Source: Cyrtodaria siliqua (taxonomy: Eukaryota > Mollusca > Bivalvia > Adapedonta > Hiatellidae). From it: a DNA stretch of 64,000 nucleotides. This document shows positions 33,696 to 46,586 of this stretch, piece by piece. The notes below the pieces were generated by a model, which saw nothing but the letters and a program-made list of their open reading frames with translations, was not told the origin of the DNA and made no database searches. Every line of letters starts with the position of its first letter. Position 1 is the stretch's first letter. Both the position numbers and the translations under genes were made by a program. Where the stretch lies: the NCBI GenBank assembly GCA_037043455.1, contig JAWPHD010005085.1, positions 1 through 64,000 of the forward strand, read 5' to 3'.

Positions 33696-34494
33696 GGTTT
33701 ACCACCACCAATTATATGTAAACCTCCGAGGTGTAGTCGAATGTAGTTCCTATAATAAAAAGTAATCCCTCCTTTTTCGATGAAAATGGGCATTATAAGT
33801 AGGGGGAAACTGCCATTTCTATTCGATTTTGTGGTTATATGTATAAGAAGCGTATTAATAGGTTTTACTGGATCACTGATGAACATTTTCGAAATTTCGA
33901 CTCTATGCTTACACTATGTGAGCAATGAAAACAGTCGATCAATAAAAACAGCTGTACCCTTGACCTGTTTAGTAAACAAACAAGAACGTTCTTACATGTC
34001 TTGTGACCCCACGTTTTCTGGTGATTTTTCAAGTGGAAAAATAGTTTTCTATATGAACATTACACTGCTGCATTATCCATACTTGAGTTGTATTTGCAGC
34101 AAATCATTACTATGTGACACTTTAACATTGGTGTCTATGGGAAAATAATTAGTGCTTTCATACTATAAGAGATGCGTGCAGTAATTAGGACTCGCTCAGA
34201 TTCGTACCTAGGGACACTTTTCCGATTACAGTTGGTAAAATAAGCTCAGAAATAAGTTTTCCATAGTTTATTACATAGGTTTTGAGCGTTTTTAGTCCAG
34301 TTTTGTATATAAAAGCCGTAATTTGGAGTTTCATTTTTTTTCGTGTTTAAAATGACGTATTGGTGAAGTGTATGCAGTTGAACTATGTCTTTTTGGTATC
34401 AACATGTAGGGTTGCATGTTTGCAACATGTTTTCATGAATTTAATCTGCATGACAACAGGTTTGGTAGGCATGAAACCGCTAAATCTTTCCCCT

Positions 34495-34530
<36 letters not shown>

Positions 34531-37500
34531 TAGGATACTGTGAATATTGAAGATTTGTGTAAAAGGTAAAATATTATTCCTTATCATTCAAACTCGACTT
34601 GGTAGCGTTCAGCTAGTATCATTTCTGATTTTAGCGGTATTTTTGGCATTATTAAGCTCGTATTCGCTACTATAATCAGGTATGGTACCACCAATTTTGA
34701 AGAATTTGACTGAACAATCAATTTTGGCATGAAAATCGACTTAAATTGGCATATTCAACGTCCTAATTGTACCTAAAATGCATATTTTATTTATGTCCAT
34801 TGAATGTTTTAAACATTTGATCTATTTAATATGGTGTATTGATAAGAAATGCCGTTTGGTATGACAATTCAGATGGTGTAAAATTAAAAAAAATATCGCT
34901 GACTTTTGTCGATTTCAGACTATTGTCCATGGTATTCACAAAACCATATCTCGGCAAATAATCATTCGATTTGCATGAAGTAGGTGTTTTTAAGCTTGTT
35001 ATGAAAATGACAACACAAAATCCTCATTTAAGAAACATCTGAACATGTTTTCTCCTCTTATAAGAGATGCGTGCAGTAATTAGGACTCGCTCAGATTCGT
35101 ACCTAGGGACACTTTTCCGATTACAGTTGGTAAAATAAGCTCAGAAATAAGTTTTCCATAGTTTATTACATAGGTTTTGAGCGTTTTTAGTCCAGTTTTG
35201 TCTATAAAAGCCGTAATTTTGAGTTTCATTTTTTTTCGTGTTTAAAATGACGTATTGGTGAAGTGTATGCAGTTGAACTATGTCTTTTTGGTATCAACAT
35301 GTAGGGTTGCATGTTTGCAACATGTTTTCATGAATTAAATCTGCATGACAACAGGTTTGGTAGGCATGAAACCACTAAATCTTTCCCCTACCCCCCATAA
35401 AATAGGATACTGTGAATATTGAAGATTTGTGTAAAAGGTAAAATATTATTCCTTATCATTCAAACTCGACTTGGTAGCGTTCAGCTAGTATCATTTCTGA
35501 TTTTAGCGGTATTTTTGGCATTATTAAGCTCGTATTCGCTACTATAATCGGGTATGGTACCACCAATTTTGAAGAATTTGACTGAAAAATCAATTTTGGC
35601 ATGAAAATCGACTTAAATTGGCATATTCAACGTCCTAATTGTACCTAAAATGCATATTTTATTTATGTCCATTGAATGTTTTAAACATTTGATCTATTTA
35701 ATATGGTGTATTGATAAGAAATGCCGTTTGGTATGACAATTCAGATGGTGTAAAATTAAAAAAAATATCGCTGACTTTTGTCGATTTCAGACTATTGTCC
35801 ATGGTATTCGCAAAACCATATCTCGGCAAATAATCATTCGATTTGCATGAAGTAGGTGTTTTTAAGCTTGTTATGAAAATGACAACACAAAATCCTCATT
35901 TAAGAAACATCTGAACATGTTTTCTCCTCTTATAAGAGATGCGTGCAGTAATTAGGACTCGCTCAGATTCGTACCTAGGGACACTTTTCCGATTACAGTT
36001 GGTAAAATAAGCTCAGAAATAAGTTTTCCATAGTTTATTACATATGTTTTGAGCGTTTTTAGTCCAATTATGTCTATAAAAGCCGTAATTTTGAGTTTCA
36101 TTCTTTTTCGTGTTTAAAATGACGTATTGGTGAAGTGTATGCAGTTGAACTATGTCTTTTTGGTATCAACACGTAGGGTTGCATGTTTGCAACATGTTTT
36201 CATGAATTAAATCTGCATGACAACAGGTTTGGTAGGCATGAAACCACTAAATCTTTCCCCTACCCCCCATAAAATAGGATACTGTGAATATTGAAGATTT
36301 GTGTAAAAGGTAAAATATTATTCCTTATCATTCAAACTCGACTTGGTAGCGTTCAGCTAGTATCATTTTAGCGGTATTTTTGGCATTATTAAGCTCGTAT
36401 TCGCTACTATAATCAGGTATGGTACCACCAATTTTGAAGAATTTGACTGAAAAATCAATTTTGGCATGAAAATCGACTTAAATTGGCATATTCAACGTCC
36501 TAATTGTACCTAAAATGCATATTTTATTTATGTCCATTGAATGTTTTAAACATTTGATCTATTTAATATGGTGTATTGATAAGAAATGCCGTTTGGTATG
36601 ACAATTCAGATGGTGTAAAATTAAAAAAAATATCGCTGACTTTTGTCGATTTCAGACTATTGTCCATGGTATTCACAAAACCATATCTCGGCAAATAATC
36701 ATTCGATTTGCATGAAGTAGGTGCTTTTAAGCTTGTTATGAAAATGACAACACAAAATCCTCATTTAAGAAACATCTGAACATGTTTTCTCCTCTTATAG
36801 GTTTACCACCACCAATTATATGTAAACCTCCGAGGTGTAGTCGAATGTAGTTCCTATAATAAAAAGTAATCCCTCCTTTTTCGATGGAAATGGGCATTAT
36901 AAGTAGGGGAACACTGCCCATTTCTATTCGATTTTGTGGTTATATGTATAAGAAGCGTATTAATAGGTTTTACTGGATCACTGATGAACATTTTCGAAAT
37001 TTCGACTCTATGCTTACACTATGTGAGCAATGAAAACAGTCGATCAATAAAAACAGCTGTACCCTTGACCTGTTTAGTAAACAAACAAGAACGTTCTTAC
37101 ATGTCTTGTGACCCCACGTTTTCTGGTGATTTTTCAAGTGGAAAAATAGTTTTCTATATGAACATTACACTGCTGCATTATCCATACTTGAGTTGAATTT
37201 GCAGCAAATCATTACTATGTGACACTTTAACATTGGTGTCTATGGGAAAATAATTAGTGCTTTCATACCTATAAGAGATGCGTGCAGTAATTAGGACTCG
37301 CTCAGATTCGTACCTAGGGACACTTTTCCGATTATAGTTGGTAAAATAAGCTCAGAAATAAGTTTTCCATAGTTTATTACATAGGTTTTGAGCGTTTTTA
37401 GTCCAGTTTTGTATATAAAAGCCGTAATTTGGAGTTTCATTTTTTTTCGTGTTTAAAATGACGTATTGGTGAAGTGTATGCAGTTGAACTATGTCTTTTT

Positions 37501-39209
37501 GGTATCAACATGTAGGGTTGCATGTTTGCAACATGTTTTCATGAATTTAATCTGCATGACAACAGGTTTGGTAGGCATGAAACCGCTAAATCTTTCCCCT
37601 ACCCCCCCCCCCCCCCCCCCCCTAAAATAGGATACTGTGAATATTGAAGATTTGTGTAAAAGGTAAAATATTATTCCTTATCATTCAAACTCGACTTGGT
37701 AGCGTTCAGCTAGTATCATTTCTGATTTTAGCGGTATTTTTGGCATTATTAAGCTCGTATTCGCTACTTACCACCAATTTTGAAGAATTTGACTGAACAA
37801 TCAATTTTGGCATGAAAATCGACTTAAATTGGCATATTCAACGTCCTAATTGTACCTAAAATGCATATTTTATTTATGTCCATTGAATGTTTTAAACATT
37901 TGATCTATTTAATATGGTGTATTGATAAGAAATGCCGTTTGGTATGACAATTCAGATGGTGTAAAATTAAAAAAAATATCGCTGACTTTTGTCGATTTCA
38001 GACTATTGTCCATGGTATTCACAAAACCATATCTCGGCAAATAATCATTCGATTTGCATGAAGTAGGTGTTTTTAAGCTTGTTATGAAAATGACAACACA
38101 AAATCCTCATTTAAGAAACATCTGAACATGTTTTCTCCTCTTATAAGAGATGCGTGCAGTAATTAGGACTCGCTCAGATTCGTACCTAGGGACACTTTTC
38201 AGATTACAGTTGGTAAAATAAGCTCAGAAATAAGTTTTCCATAGTTTATTACATAGGTTTTGAGCGTTTTTAGTCCAGTTTTGTCTATAAAAGCCGTAAT
38301 TTTGAGTTTCATTTTTTTTCGTGTTTAAAATGACGTATTGGTGAAGTGTATGCAGTTGAACTATGTCTTTTTGGTATCAACATGTAGGGTTGCATGTTTG
38401 CAACATGTTTTCATGAATTAAATCTGCATGACAACAGGTTTGGTAGGCATGAAACCACTAAATCTTTCCCCTACCCCCCATAAAATAGGATACTGTGAAT
38501 ATTGAAGATTTGTGTAAAAGGTAAAATATTATTCCTTATCATTCAAACTCGACTTGGTAGCGTTCAGCTAGTATCATTTCTGATTTTAGCGGTATTTTTG
38601 GCATTATTAAGCTCGTATTCGCTACTATAATCGGGTATGGTACCACCAATTTTGAAGAATTTGACTGAAAAATCAATTTTGGCATGAAAATCGACTTAAA
38701 TTGGCATATTCAACGTCCTAATTGTACCTAAAATGCATATTTTATTTATGTCCATTGAATGTTTTAAACATTTGATCTATTTAATATGGTGTATTGATAA
38801 GAAATGCCGTTTGGTATGACAATTCAGATGGTGTAAAATTAAAAAAAATATCGCTGACTTTTGTCGATTTCAGACTATTGTCCATGGTATTCGCAAAACC
38901 ATATCTCGGCAAATAATCATTCGATTTGCATGAAGTAGGTGTTTTTAAGCTTGTTATGAAAATGACAACACAAAATCCTCATTTAAGAAACATCTGAACA
39001 TGTTTTCTCCTCTTATAAGAGATGCGTGCAGTAATTAGGACTCGCTCAGATTCGTACCTAGGGACACTTTTCCGATTACAGTTGGTAAAATAAGCTCAGA
39101 AATAAGTTTTCCATAGTTTATTACATATGTTTTGAGCGTTTTTAGTCCAGTTTTGTCTATAAAAGCCGTAATTTTGAGTTTCATTCTTTTTCGTGTTTAA
39201 AATGACGTA
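33696..39209. repeat. Higher-order satellite: ~872-bp monomers, 3.1-kb superperiod
   Basis: A ~470-bp leader (33696-34163, again 36800-37269) is followed each time by monomers starting TATAAGAGATGCGTGCAG at 34164, 35059 and 35931, then at 37270, 38142 and 39014. Monomers 1 and 4 share private variants (long C runs, GGAGTTTC). So do 2 and 5, and 3 and 6 (ACATATGTTTTGAGCG). The block leader-1-2-3 was therefore duplicated as one 3,104-bp unit. The last monomer stops after about 196 bp. No protein is encoded; the leader's 122-codon frame is truncated in the second copy. Confidence 0.92.
34496..34525. repeat. Poly-C tract in monomer 1
   Basis: About 30 consecutive C. Monomer 4 has about 18 at the same place (ends 37622). 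The other monomers have six. Confidence 0.9.
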
Positions 39210-39322
39210 GGGCAGGTTCCCGGATTCCTATGTATCCTTCCCCTCTCTCTGGGGCGGCTCTAAATAACCTACACTGTGTTGATGAGCCGTTAAACAACAT
39301 TCAATTCTTTCAATTCTTTACT
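39210..39322 (+). mobile_element. Retroposon 3' end joined to the satellite
   Basis: It starts exactly where monomer 6 breaks off (GGGCAGGTTCCCGGATTCC) and ends GATGAGCCGTTAAACAACAT followed by TTCAATTCTT repeats. The end resembles 785-820. It is likely a 5'-truncated SINE or LINE 3' end that arrived with, or created, the satellite truncation. Confidence 0.5.
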
Positions 39323-40511
39323 AATTTAAAGTTCGACGAGTTACAACGAACCTGTTCATACAGGTTTCCTCCGGTTCCTAGAGGGTGTTATATACTCGTT
39401 TGAACGTGCAAAGCGAGTATACGCTGATGTGTACTGAGCAGGAAAGATTTTCTGTCATTCGAATCCGACAGGCAAACAGTAAAGTCGCTTTTCCCACGCA
39501 CCCACCCATCTACGTCATTAAGAACTTTAATATAAAGTAGTAATCGTAGTATTACCATAGACAATGCTTAACGGCACCGACGGGTTAAATATGGCTGAAG
39601 TGCAGCGGAAAAATATATTTCAAGTAAAACCATATTATTTTGTATCATGATGAATTATGTAATAACAGTGCGATATATTACAATGAAACATTATTCAAAG
39701 TATTGTTATTTTTAGTTCTTTTGTAGTAACGTTGGACGGATCTCCAATATTCAAGGAGCAGGAGCCGGAATCATCGCCATTGAATTATGTTGTTAATAAA
39801 TCGAATAAATGTTTGCCTGTGCGAATTAACACCCTTCTATTGTTTGTTATTCTTTTAGAATGTAACATTTATTGGTATAATTTGAAAACCTGAGGTTTTT
39901 TTTAAATTATTTTGGAGAATAGATCATAAATGTTTTACGTTTGTTTGAACAGAGCGAATTAAAACATAAATGGCTTTAACCAGCCAGGTCAAACCCCAAA
40001 ACTGGAGCGTCGAATTAGGAGTTACCAACTCATAATTCGTTTTACGCATATTCAATCACGGGTATTTTAAAAACTCACCAAAAAACTATACTTTTAATCG
40101 GCACATATACATTATTATATGACCTGAACACCTTGATAGAGTTTTGATAAACGTCTTTTGTTTAGTGTAATATTTCCATCATTTGGCGCGGGTTAGATTC
40201 CTTAAAATGTGTGTTTTTTGTTTTGTCGTGTTTTGCAGTGTTTTATACCTAAAATCAACATTATATTCAATTATTGACACTGATTGTATTTTTTAGTATA
40301 TATTTTCAATTGAAAAGAAGATTTTTTGATTGAAATAATATATTTTTTCATTGTTTATATGTTCACATGTGAGCCATATCAGAATATGTGTTCAATGTTT
40401 CTTCTTGTTTCATCGCCAGAACTTCTTTTTTAAATGTCAAAAAAACTTTTATTTAAAAAAAAAAATTATTAAATTAATAGTTATAATTAGCTTGGAAAAC
40501 AAATGGTTAAG
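39323..40511. other. No gene seen
   Basis: AT-rich single-copy DNA without recognised features. Confidence 0.4.
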
Positions 40512-40845
<334 letters not shown>

Positions 40846-41386
40846 GGTTAAGAATATAAGTTGTAGCTTTGGAATATCGATCAAGCATTTAAGGAATTGT
40901 TGTCATTTAGAGATGCCAGTTTGCCCGTTCATTTCAAAACATTTTCAGAAAATAGTATGACAGTTATATCATTGGATTAGAATCACTTAACTAAGATCAT
41001 GAGTTTATTGGACAAGGTCAAGCATTTTAAAAGCTATGGCGAAGATCAACATACTGAGTTGTTGATATCGCCGCAGATGTTTTTTACTGCATTAACTTTG
41101 ATAATAATACAAATGATAAAAACAACAGTTGTTGGTGAATGAGTTATTTTATTTCATCTCAAAGTATATTTCTTATTCTGTGATTCAGTTTCCAGATTGT
41201 GAGTATACAATAATAGTCATTGAGCTGGCTATAGACCCCCAACCAGCCCTCCACCCCCTCCCCAACACACCCCAAGGCGAAATTTTTGTAGGGTATGATT
41301 TTCTGAAAATTCATACAAAAAGCTTCAAAATGAGACATGTGTGCCATCTGATCGTTGGGGCGTTTGTGTGTAACGCACGTGACAAT
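40846..41386. other. No gene seen
   Basis: Single-copy DNA. Two overlapping frames on opposite strands (41129-41443) show no family features. Confidence 0.4.
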
Positions 41387-44300
41387 AACGTTACCATAAC
41401 AATTCCAGAACACCTTCAATAATTTTGAATATGAGTAAAACATGTGCAGATGAACACATACTACCTATATTTATGTTATTTATGAATTGTTTAAGTTAGA
41501 CAGCTTTTTCAACATAATGCAAATATGAAAATATACTGTAGTTTACGTTACACCCTGTTCGTTAAAAACATAAATACATTTAATAATAACTAGATCGTAA
41601 GTTACCAAAAGAGGCCATCCCCACTCTGGGGGAATTTTGAAGGATATATTTCCCTGAAAGGGTATGCTTTTGCTACAAATGTTGAATTATGTTTGCCATC
41701 TGAGAGGGAGGATATAAGGGCGTGACATCAATTTGAAATACGTTACCATTATCATGTTTTGAAAATGTAATACTCAAACATTGTTTATATGCAACAAAAC
41801 GGTACGTATATTTTATATTATTTATTAAACATGTTAAAAACCAAAATCTAACGGAAAAAAAAACATTCCAAAAGACAATGTTGTTTACGTTACGTGACAC
41901 TGACACGAAATTTACGTTACCATTTAACGTTATTTGTCAAACATATTGAATGTTTCCAGAAATAAAGGCTCTAGTTCTTTACTGAAACAGTGACTATTTT
42001 AATAATAAAATGTTATTCAATAAATGAATATATAAAATAATGAATAAGTAACTAAAAAAAGTAATATAATTCGTTGTTTAAGTAAATAAATAAATATAAT
42101 GTCTAAAAATAAAATAAATATATAATAAAATAAATATTTTAAAATGGCTCATAAATCAGAACAAATAGTAATTGCACAATAAACTACTGGGAGCTTATCC
42201 GTTATTGACAATGTGTTTTTTTTACTAGTTCTGGCATCTTCCCATACAATGTTTTTTGCTTTTGATACAAACCCCAAAGAATACTAATATTTTGTCCCCA
42301 TCCAGTGTAAGTTAGTCTTGCCTTAATCTGATTACTATTATTTGGACAACACAATACTAATAATACTAACTCTTATCAAAGACAGACACAAAGAAAAATG
42401 ACCTTGATATGCATTTATCTTCACTCTAACGCATATTCCAATGTCCTTTGAGTATGACCATTGGAACTACGCCAGACACATTCCAGTATATTTAATGACA
42501 CCCTGAGTCTTGACACAACCCATCACCGGGTCTTCTCCAAAACAGGAGAATCAGTGTCCCTCTTCCACATGTCACATAACTACTCAAAAACTATCAATCA
42601 ACATGCACATTGTTAGGATGAACTGTATCCATCCCAAACAAAGAACAATGAGAAAGACTTGAGAAGATCCTCATAATCTTTCACAAATCCAATTCCGGGT
42701 TGATATCAATAACTATGAGCTATACATCCGATCGTCCGTATTTCAGCATAGAGAGATGTAGATGATGATCTATTTCAGCATCAGGCTGAGAAGACCATGA
42801 CATATGTGTCAATGACTTGTTAATTGACACGCCGACCCGATCTATAACACACTATATTTGGTTAATTGGTTCCCTTATTAATCAGGTATAAGACAGATCT
42901 TAAGTTGACGCTATCATATCCTCTAGGATCATTACCATGGTCCCTTACAACAGCTGATGGCAATTCAGTTAGAACTGACAAAGCCAAATTGCTCCACTGC
43001 TTAGATGTATCAGTTGAGCCGGCTACACAGCGACCTACCGAATGTGTGTGTGTGTGTGACGGTAACGCAACACCTCACAATCAGCCCTCAGTTCCTGGTA
43101 CGTTTGACGATTTGGCAGAGATGGTGTTTGACATACTTACCAAAGCACATTGAGTCGACTTTGTGACAGACACTTGTGTCCCTAGATCTATCAAGTATCT
43201 GTGTGCAAGAGGCAATGTGAAACCCCAGCTTTCCTGTTGTCAGGGCCGAAAACGAAGACTTATTGTGATTTGAAGAGTTACATGAGTAATCGCGACAATA
43301 CGACACAATTCATTAATCGCATTTTCAATCGGTGGAAAACGGGAAGATATACGTTTTCGCGAAAATGCAAAGGCCACAACTAGAGCTTTTTTTCCGCCGT
43401 CTCAATTTTCTATAATCATGTATTTGAACATGAATACTTTCAAGTGCTTTTTCACAATACTTACCAACATTAACCAGACGCAGAAACAAATGAGAGAAGA
43501 TAACGTTATGAATTTGACTGGACTTATTGTTGATATTGCGTCACAATAGTTGATTGACATCATGTTCATAGAGTCTGACACTGAAGAAGGAAGTAATAAT
43601 GGGTGGGAAGATATGGCAGCCAACAAACTGATTGATACTGAGTTTGAAGAAAGTGATGACAATGTATAGAGGAATTATGAGCTCAAATGGTGTAATATAT
43701 TTCCATGAAAATGCATGCTATCTTATAGAGCTATACATTTATATTTGTTAGTAACGTAAGTAAAGTTCAATTCATTTTGGGAATATGTTGAAATTGCTTA
43801 AATTGTTACATTTGATTAATATGTGAATACATTAGCAGTTAAAATTGTGCATATAATTTGCTATTTTTCTTTGAATTTGGTAACGTAAAAAATACGAAAG
43901 AGTCGTGTAAATTATATACAAACTTCATTTCATTCAATGTTTGCCTAAGTATAAACAATATATAAAGGGAAAATAAAGATATATATCCATGTTTTATTTG
44001 ATACTTAGTTGTGGTATTTAAATAATATGATGCAAACGTAACTGGTAACGTACGTAACGTTTAATACATGAGGTAACACATATTAGCTTGACATAATTTC
44101 ATGTCTGTTCAAACATTGTTGTTACCATCGATGATGTTTAGAGGAATATTGTAATAAAATCTGTATAAGCTTTATAAGCTAACTGACCGAATTTTCTAGA
44201 GTTCTAATAACATACGGAAAATTATTATTAATTATTTAAAAAAAAATACACAATGTAACGGACAATACAAGAACCAAACATTGTTCACATAATGGATACG

Positions 44301-44955
44301 TATGTATGTTATAACTAAGATGTTTAAAATAATTTTCGGATATAAAATACTTATCTTATTTTCTTAATTTCTTAAACCAAACACCTTCATTCAACAAGGT
44401 AACGTAACTTAAGGTAAAGTAGGTTTAATAATGCAGGTATCAAAGGCATAAACATTAAGTGAAACGAAATTTTGTAGTTAAAAAAGCTTAAATAATGTTC
44501 AAAATGAGTTGTTACAATCAATTATGTCTAAAGGAATGTTGCCATAAAACTTTAATAGTATATTCGATTATTTTTTTCTAATTTCTTTTAACATGTGGAA
44601 AATAGAAACTGATTTAAAAACTCACAATGTAACGGACATTACAAGAACCTAACATTATTAACTTCATGGGAACGTATGTCTGTGATATCTGTAAGGTTTG
44701 GAATAATTTTCGGATGTAACATCATTAATGTTCTAAAAGTCTTACGTTAATAAACTTAATAAAACAAGGTAACGTAAATTACGGTAACGTAGGCTTAGTA
44801 ATGCAGGTATACAAGGTATAAAAAGTAAATAAAACCAACTTTTGTATTATAATATGCATGAATTATGAAAACAATTTAATATACAAACCCTTTCTTCCAT
44901 ACATGTTTAGTCTTCAAAATGCAGTGAAATTAATTATTGTTGTATAGGTAACGTT
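41387..44955. mobile_element. Candidate transposon: inverted GGTAACGT arrays around a gene remnant
   Basis: On the left the motif reads ACGTTAC(C) (41387, 41542, 41739, 41884, 41911). On the right it reads GGTAACGT or close (43751, 43879, 44044, 44399, 44768, 44783, 44947). The opposite orientation on the two sides resembles subterminal transposase-binding repeats of DNA transposons. The right side also holds two diverged direct repeats of about 365 bp (about 44120-44480 and 44515-44870) that share TAACGGACA(A/T)TACAAGAAC and AATAATTTTCGGAT. A broken gene of an uncharacterised family sits between. I could not find the outer inverted ends or target duplication, so the limits and even the unit itself are provisional. 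Confidence 0.45.
42866..43383 (+). pseudogene. Fragment of an uncharacterised, dispersed metazoan protein family
   Basis: The frame carries SYPLGSLPWSLTTADGN, then TDKAKLLHCLD, a TFDDLAEMVFDIL stretch and RVDFVTDT-x5-SIK across the stop of the first frame. A second frame holds SGPKTKTYCDLKSYMSN and FINRIFNRW. I recall this series (PLGP-PWALATADG, TDKAxLLHxLE, DGxAxxxxL, RVDFVTDxYxxxSIK, xxKxYLSNxxNKxxLxxFL) from predicted proteins in corals, molluscs and fish, with no assigned function. Two shifts of frame are evident, one near the GT run at 43045 and one near 43225. The copy is therefore dead, or would need splicing I cannot see. The family assignment is from memory. Confidence 0.5.
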
Positions 44956-45375
44956 TCTCCTACTGGCTTACAGCCTATAAGGTGATTTAAGGCAAACGTC
45001 GATATTTAACCCATTTTAATGGAGCGTCAACGTCATTGAAACGTTCATGACGTTGACGTCACGACCGGTACAGTTTAAAAACATTATTAAATTTATTTAT
45101 TATGTTTGTTACTAACGATTTAAAGAACTATTTGCAAATGATTTAAACTTCAAATCGGAATTGTAATCCATACAGTATGGTTTTGGCGACCATATTGTTT
45201 TGGTGACCCTCTATGAAATCTACTGACCCACGTGACCGCTCTAATCCAATGTAATTCCTAGGATTTTGTGCGAGGTACAATAATATGCCATGATACCAAA
45301 CTATATATGATTTTATGATGATTGACATTGTACAAACGTGTAAAACTGTGTCTGCAACTTCATTCTATTGCATTA
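44956..45375. other. No gene seen
   Basis: The last stretch before unit B. It contains a GTTGACGTC/GACGTCAAC-rich palindromic cluster near 45026-45065 (AACGTCATTGAAACGTTCAT, GACGTTGACGTCACG). Confidence 0.4.
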
Positions 45376-45592
45376 CCAGTCCATGGCCAGTGTGATATTT
45401 TCATACCAGTACATGGCCAGTGGCGTATGGTCTCAGTTTCTAAATAATATGATATGCCCTAAACGAGAAAACACTGGGCGAAATAAATAAAATGGAATTT
45501 AGTTTGAAGCAAAAGTTATGACGTCTGCGTATCACAAGTAAAAGTCAAAATACTAAATTAAAAAGCAGACAACATATCCTAAGGTTACGGAA

Positions 45593-45672
45593 GCCCTGGA
45601 GGGACTTATTAATTATTAGTTATTACTTATTTCTTATTACTTATTTCTTACTACTTATTTCTTATTACTTTG
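45593..45672 (+). repeat. ACGGAAGCCC end with (ATTACTT)n tail, unit B
   Basis: Counterpart of 3155-3236 with small tail differences. Confidence 0.45.
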
Positions 45673-45792
45673 TAAAGGGCGGGTTAGTGAAAACATGGCG
45701 GATATCTCGTTAGTTATTTACTATATTATTTACTGTTTATTTAGCATACTGACCAATCTAAGCTGTACTCACGTAGGACGTGTTATGTTCTT

Positions 45793-45960
45793 CACGGGTG
45801 CTGGTGCGGCCCAGTGGACAGCGCGGTGGACGAGAAACCGGACAACCCGGGTTCAAGCTTCCCCAGTGCCACTGAGTTTTGTCGGTATGTTAATATTGGG
45901 CAAGACTGCCGATGGGGACGTACTATTCACCACAAATTGACTGACGCATAGAAAGATAAG
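45793..45960 (+). mobile_element. tRNA-derived SINE, uninterrupted copy
   Basis: The A-box-like GCGGCCCAGTGG and B-box-like GGTTCAAGCTTCC (45851-45863) are followed without interruption by TAATATTGGGCAAGACTGCC. That is the empty site for the foldback element of unit A. The 81-codon ORF across it (45695-45940) is not considered a gene. Confidence 0.5.
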
Positions 45961-46117
45961 AGAGTTTGCTCTCAGAGAGGTAAAAGCTTTTTTGGCATAG
46001 CACTGAACAGGGCGGTCCCTTGCATCGGAGTATAACCTCCAAGCACTTTAAAAATCATAGGAACCTATTCGACAGTAAGAGTATGGCAAGTTCCCGGATA
46101 CTCTCTCTACATCATAC

Positions 46118-46586
46118 GGTGTCAGACCAGTCAGGAAATACTTCCGGGTCGTAGTGTGCTGAAATAGTTCCTTGAAAGAATCCAAAGTTTCTAGTTTGCA
46201 TGTGTTTTTCCCAAGATTAGTTTCTATTTCATTGTTAAATCTAACCTGAGGTTAAAGTAGTATGTCTGTTGTCATGAATAGTAAGTATTTTACTGTGTTT
46301 GTCAGGTTTATTTCTTTGGAGAGTATGAGCACAGAGGTTAGGTAGATATGTGGTTTTGACAGATGTTTATTTCAAAATACGCATAGTGTGAATGAATGAC
46401 GCGAAATGTTGAAAAACTGAATCGGTGTTTTATTCCAGATATGGGACCGTTTGCTAGCCAAATGTGTTTAATACACAGAATAAAAGTGTATTTAAGCGAA
46501 CGAATGTTGTGGAACTTGTGACTGATCTCCAAATATAGCCTATATTGCATTGTGTTCAATGGGCTGATCTTGACCGGTCTGACACC
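46118..46586. repeat. Left 469-bp terminal repeat
   Basis: Contains AATAAAAGTGTATTTAAGCG near its right third, which could act as a polyadenylation or TATA-like signal. The imperfect terminal inverted repeat is GGTGTCAGACC/GGTCTGACACC. Confidence 0.85.

Noticed and set aside
33868..33895. CTGATGA...GAAA arrangement resembling a hammerhead ribozyme core
   Set aside because: The bases between the two core elements cannot form stem II, and no third conserved element is in place. The similar CTGATGATATGAAA near 1694 fails for the same reason.
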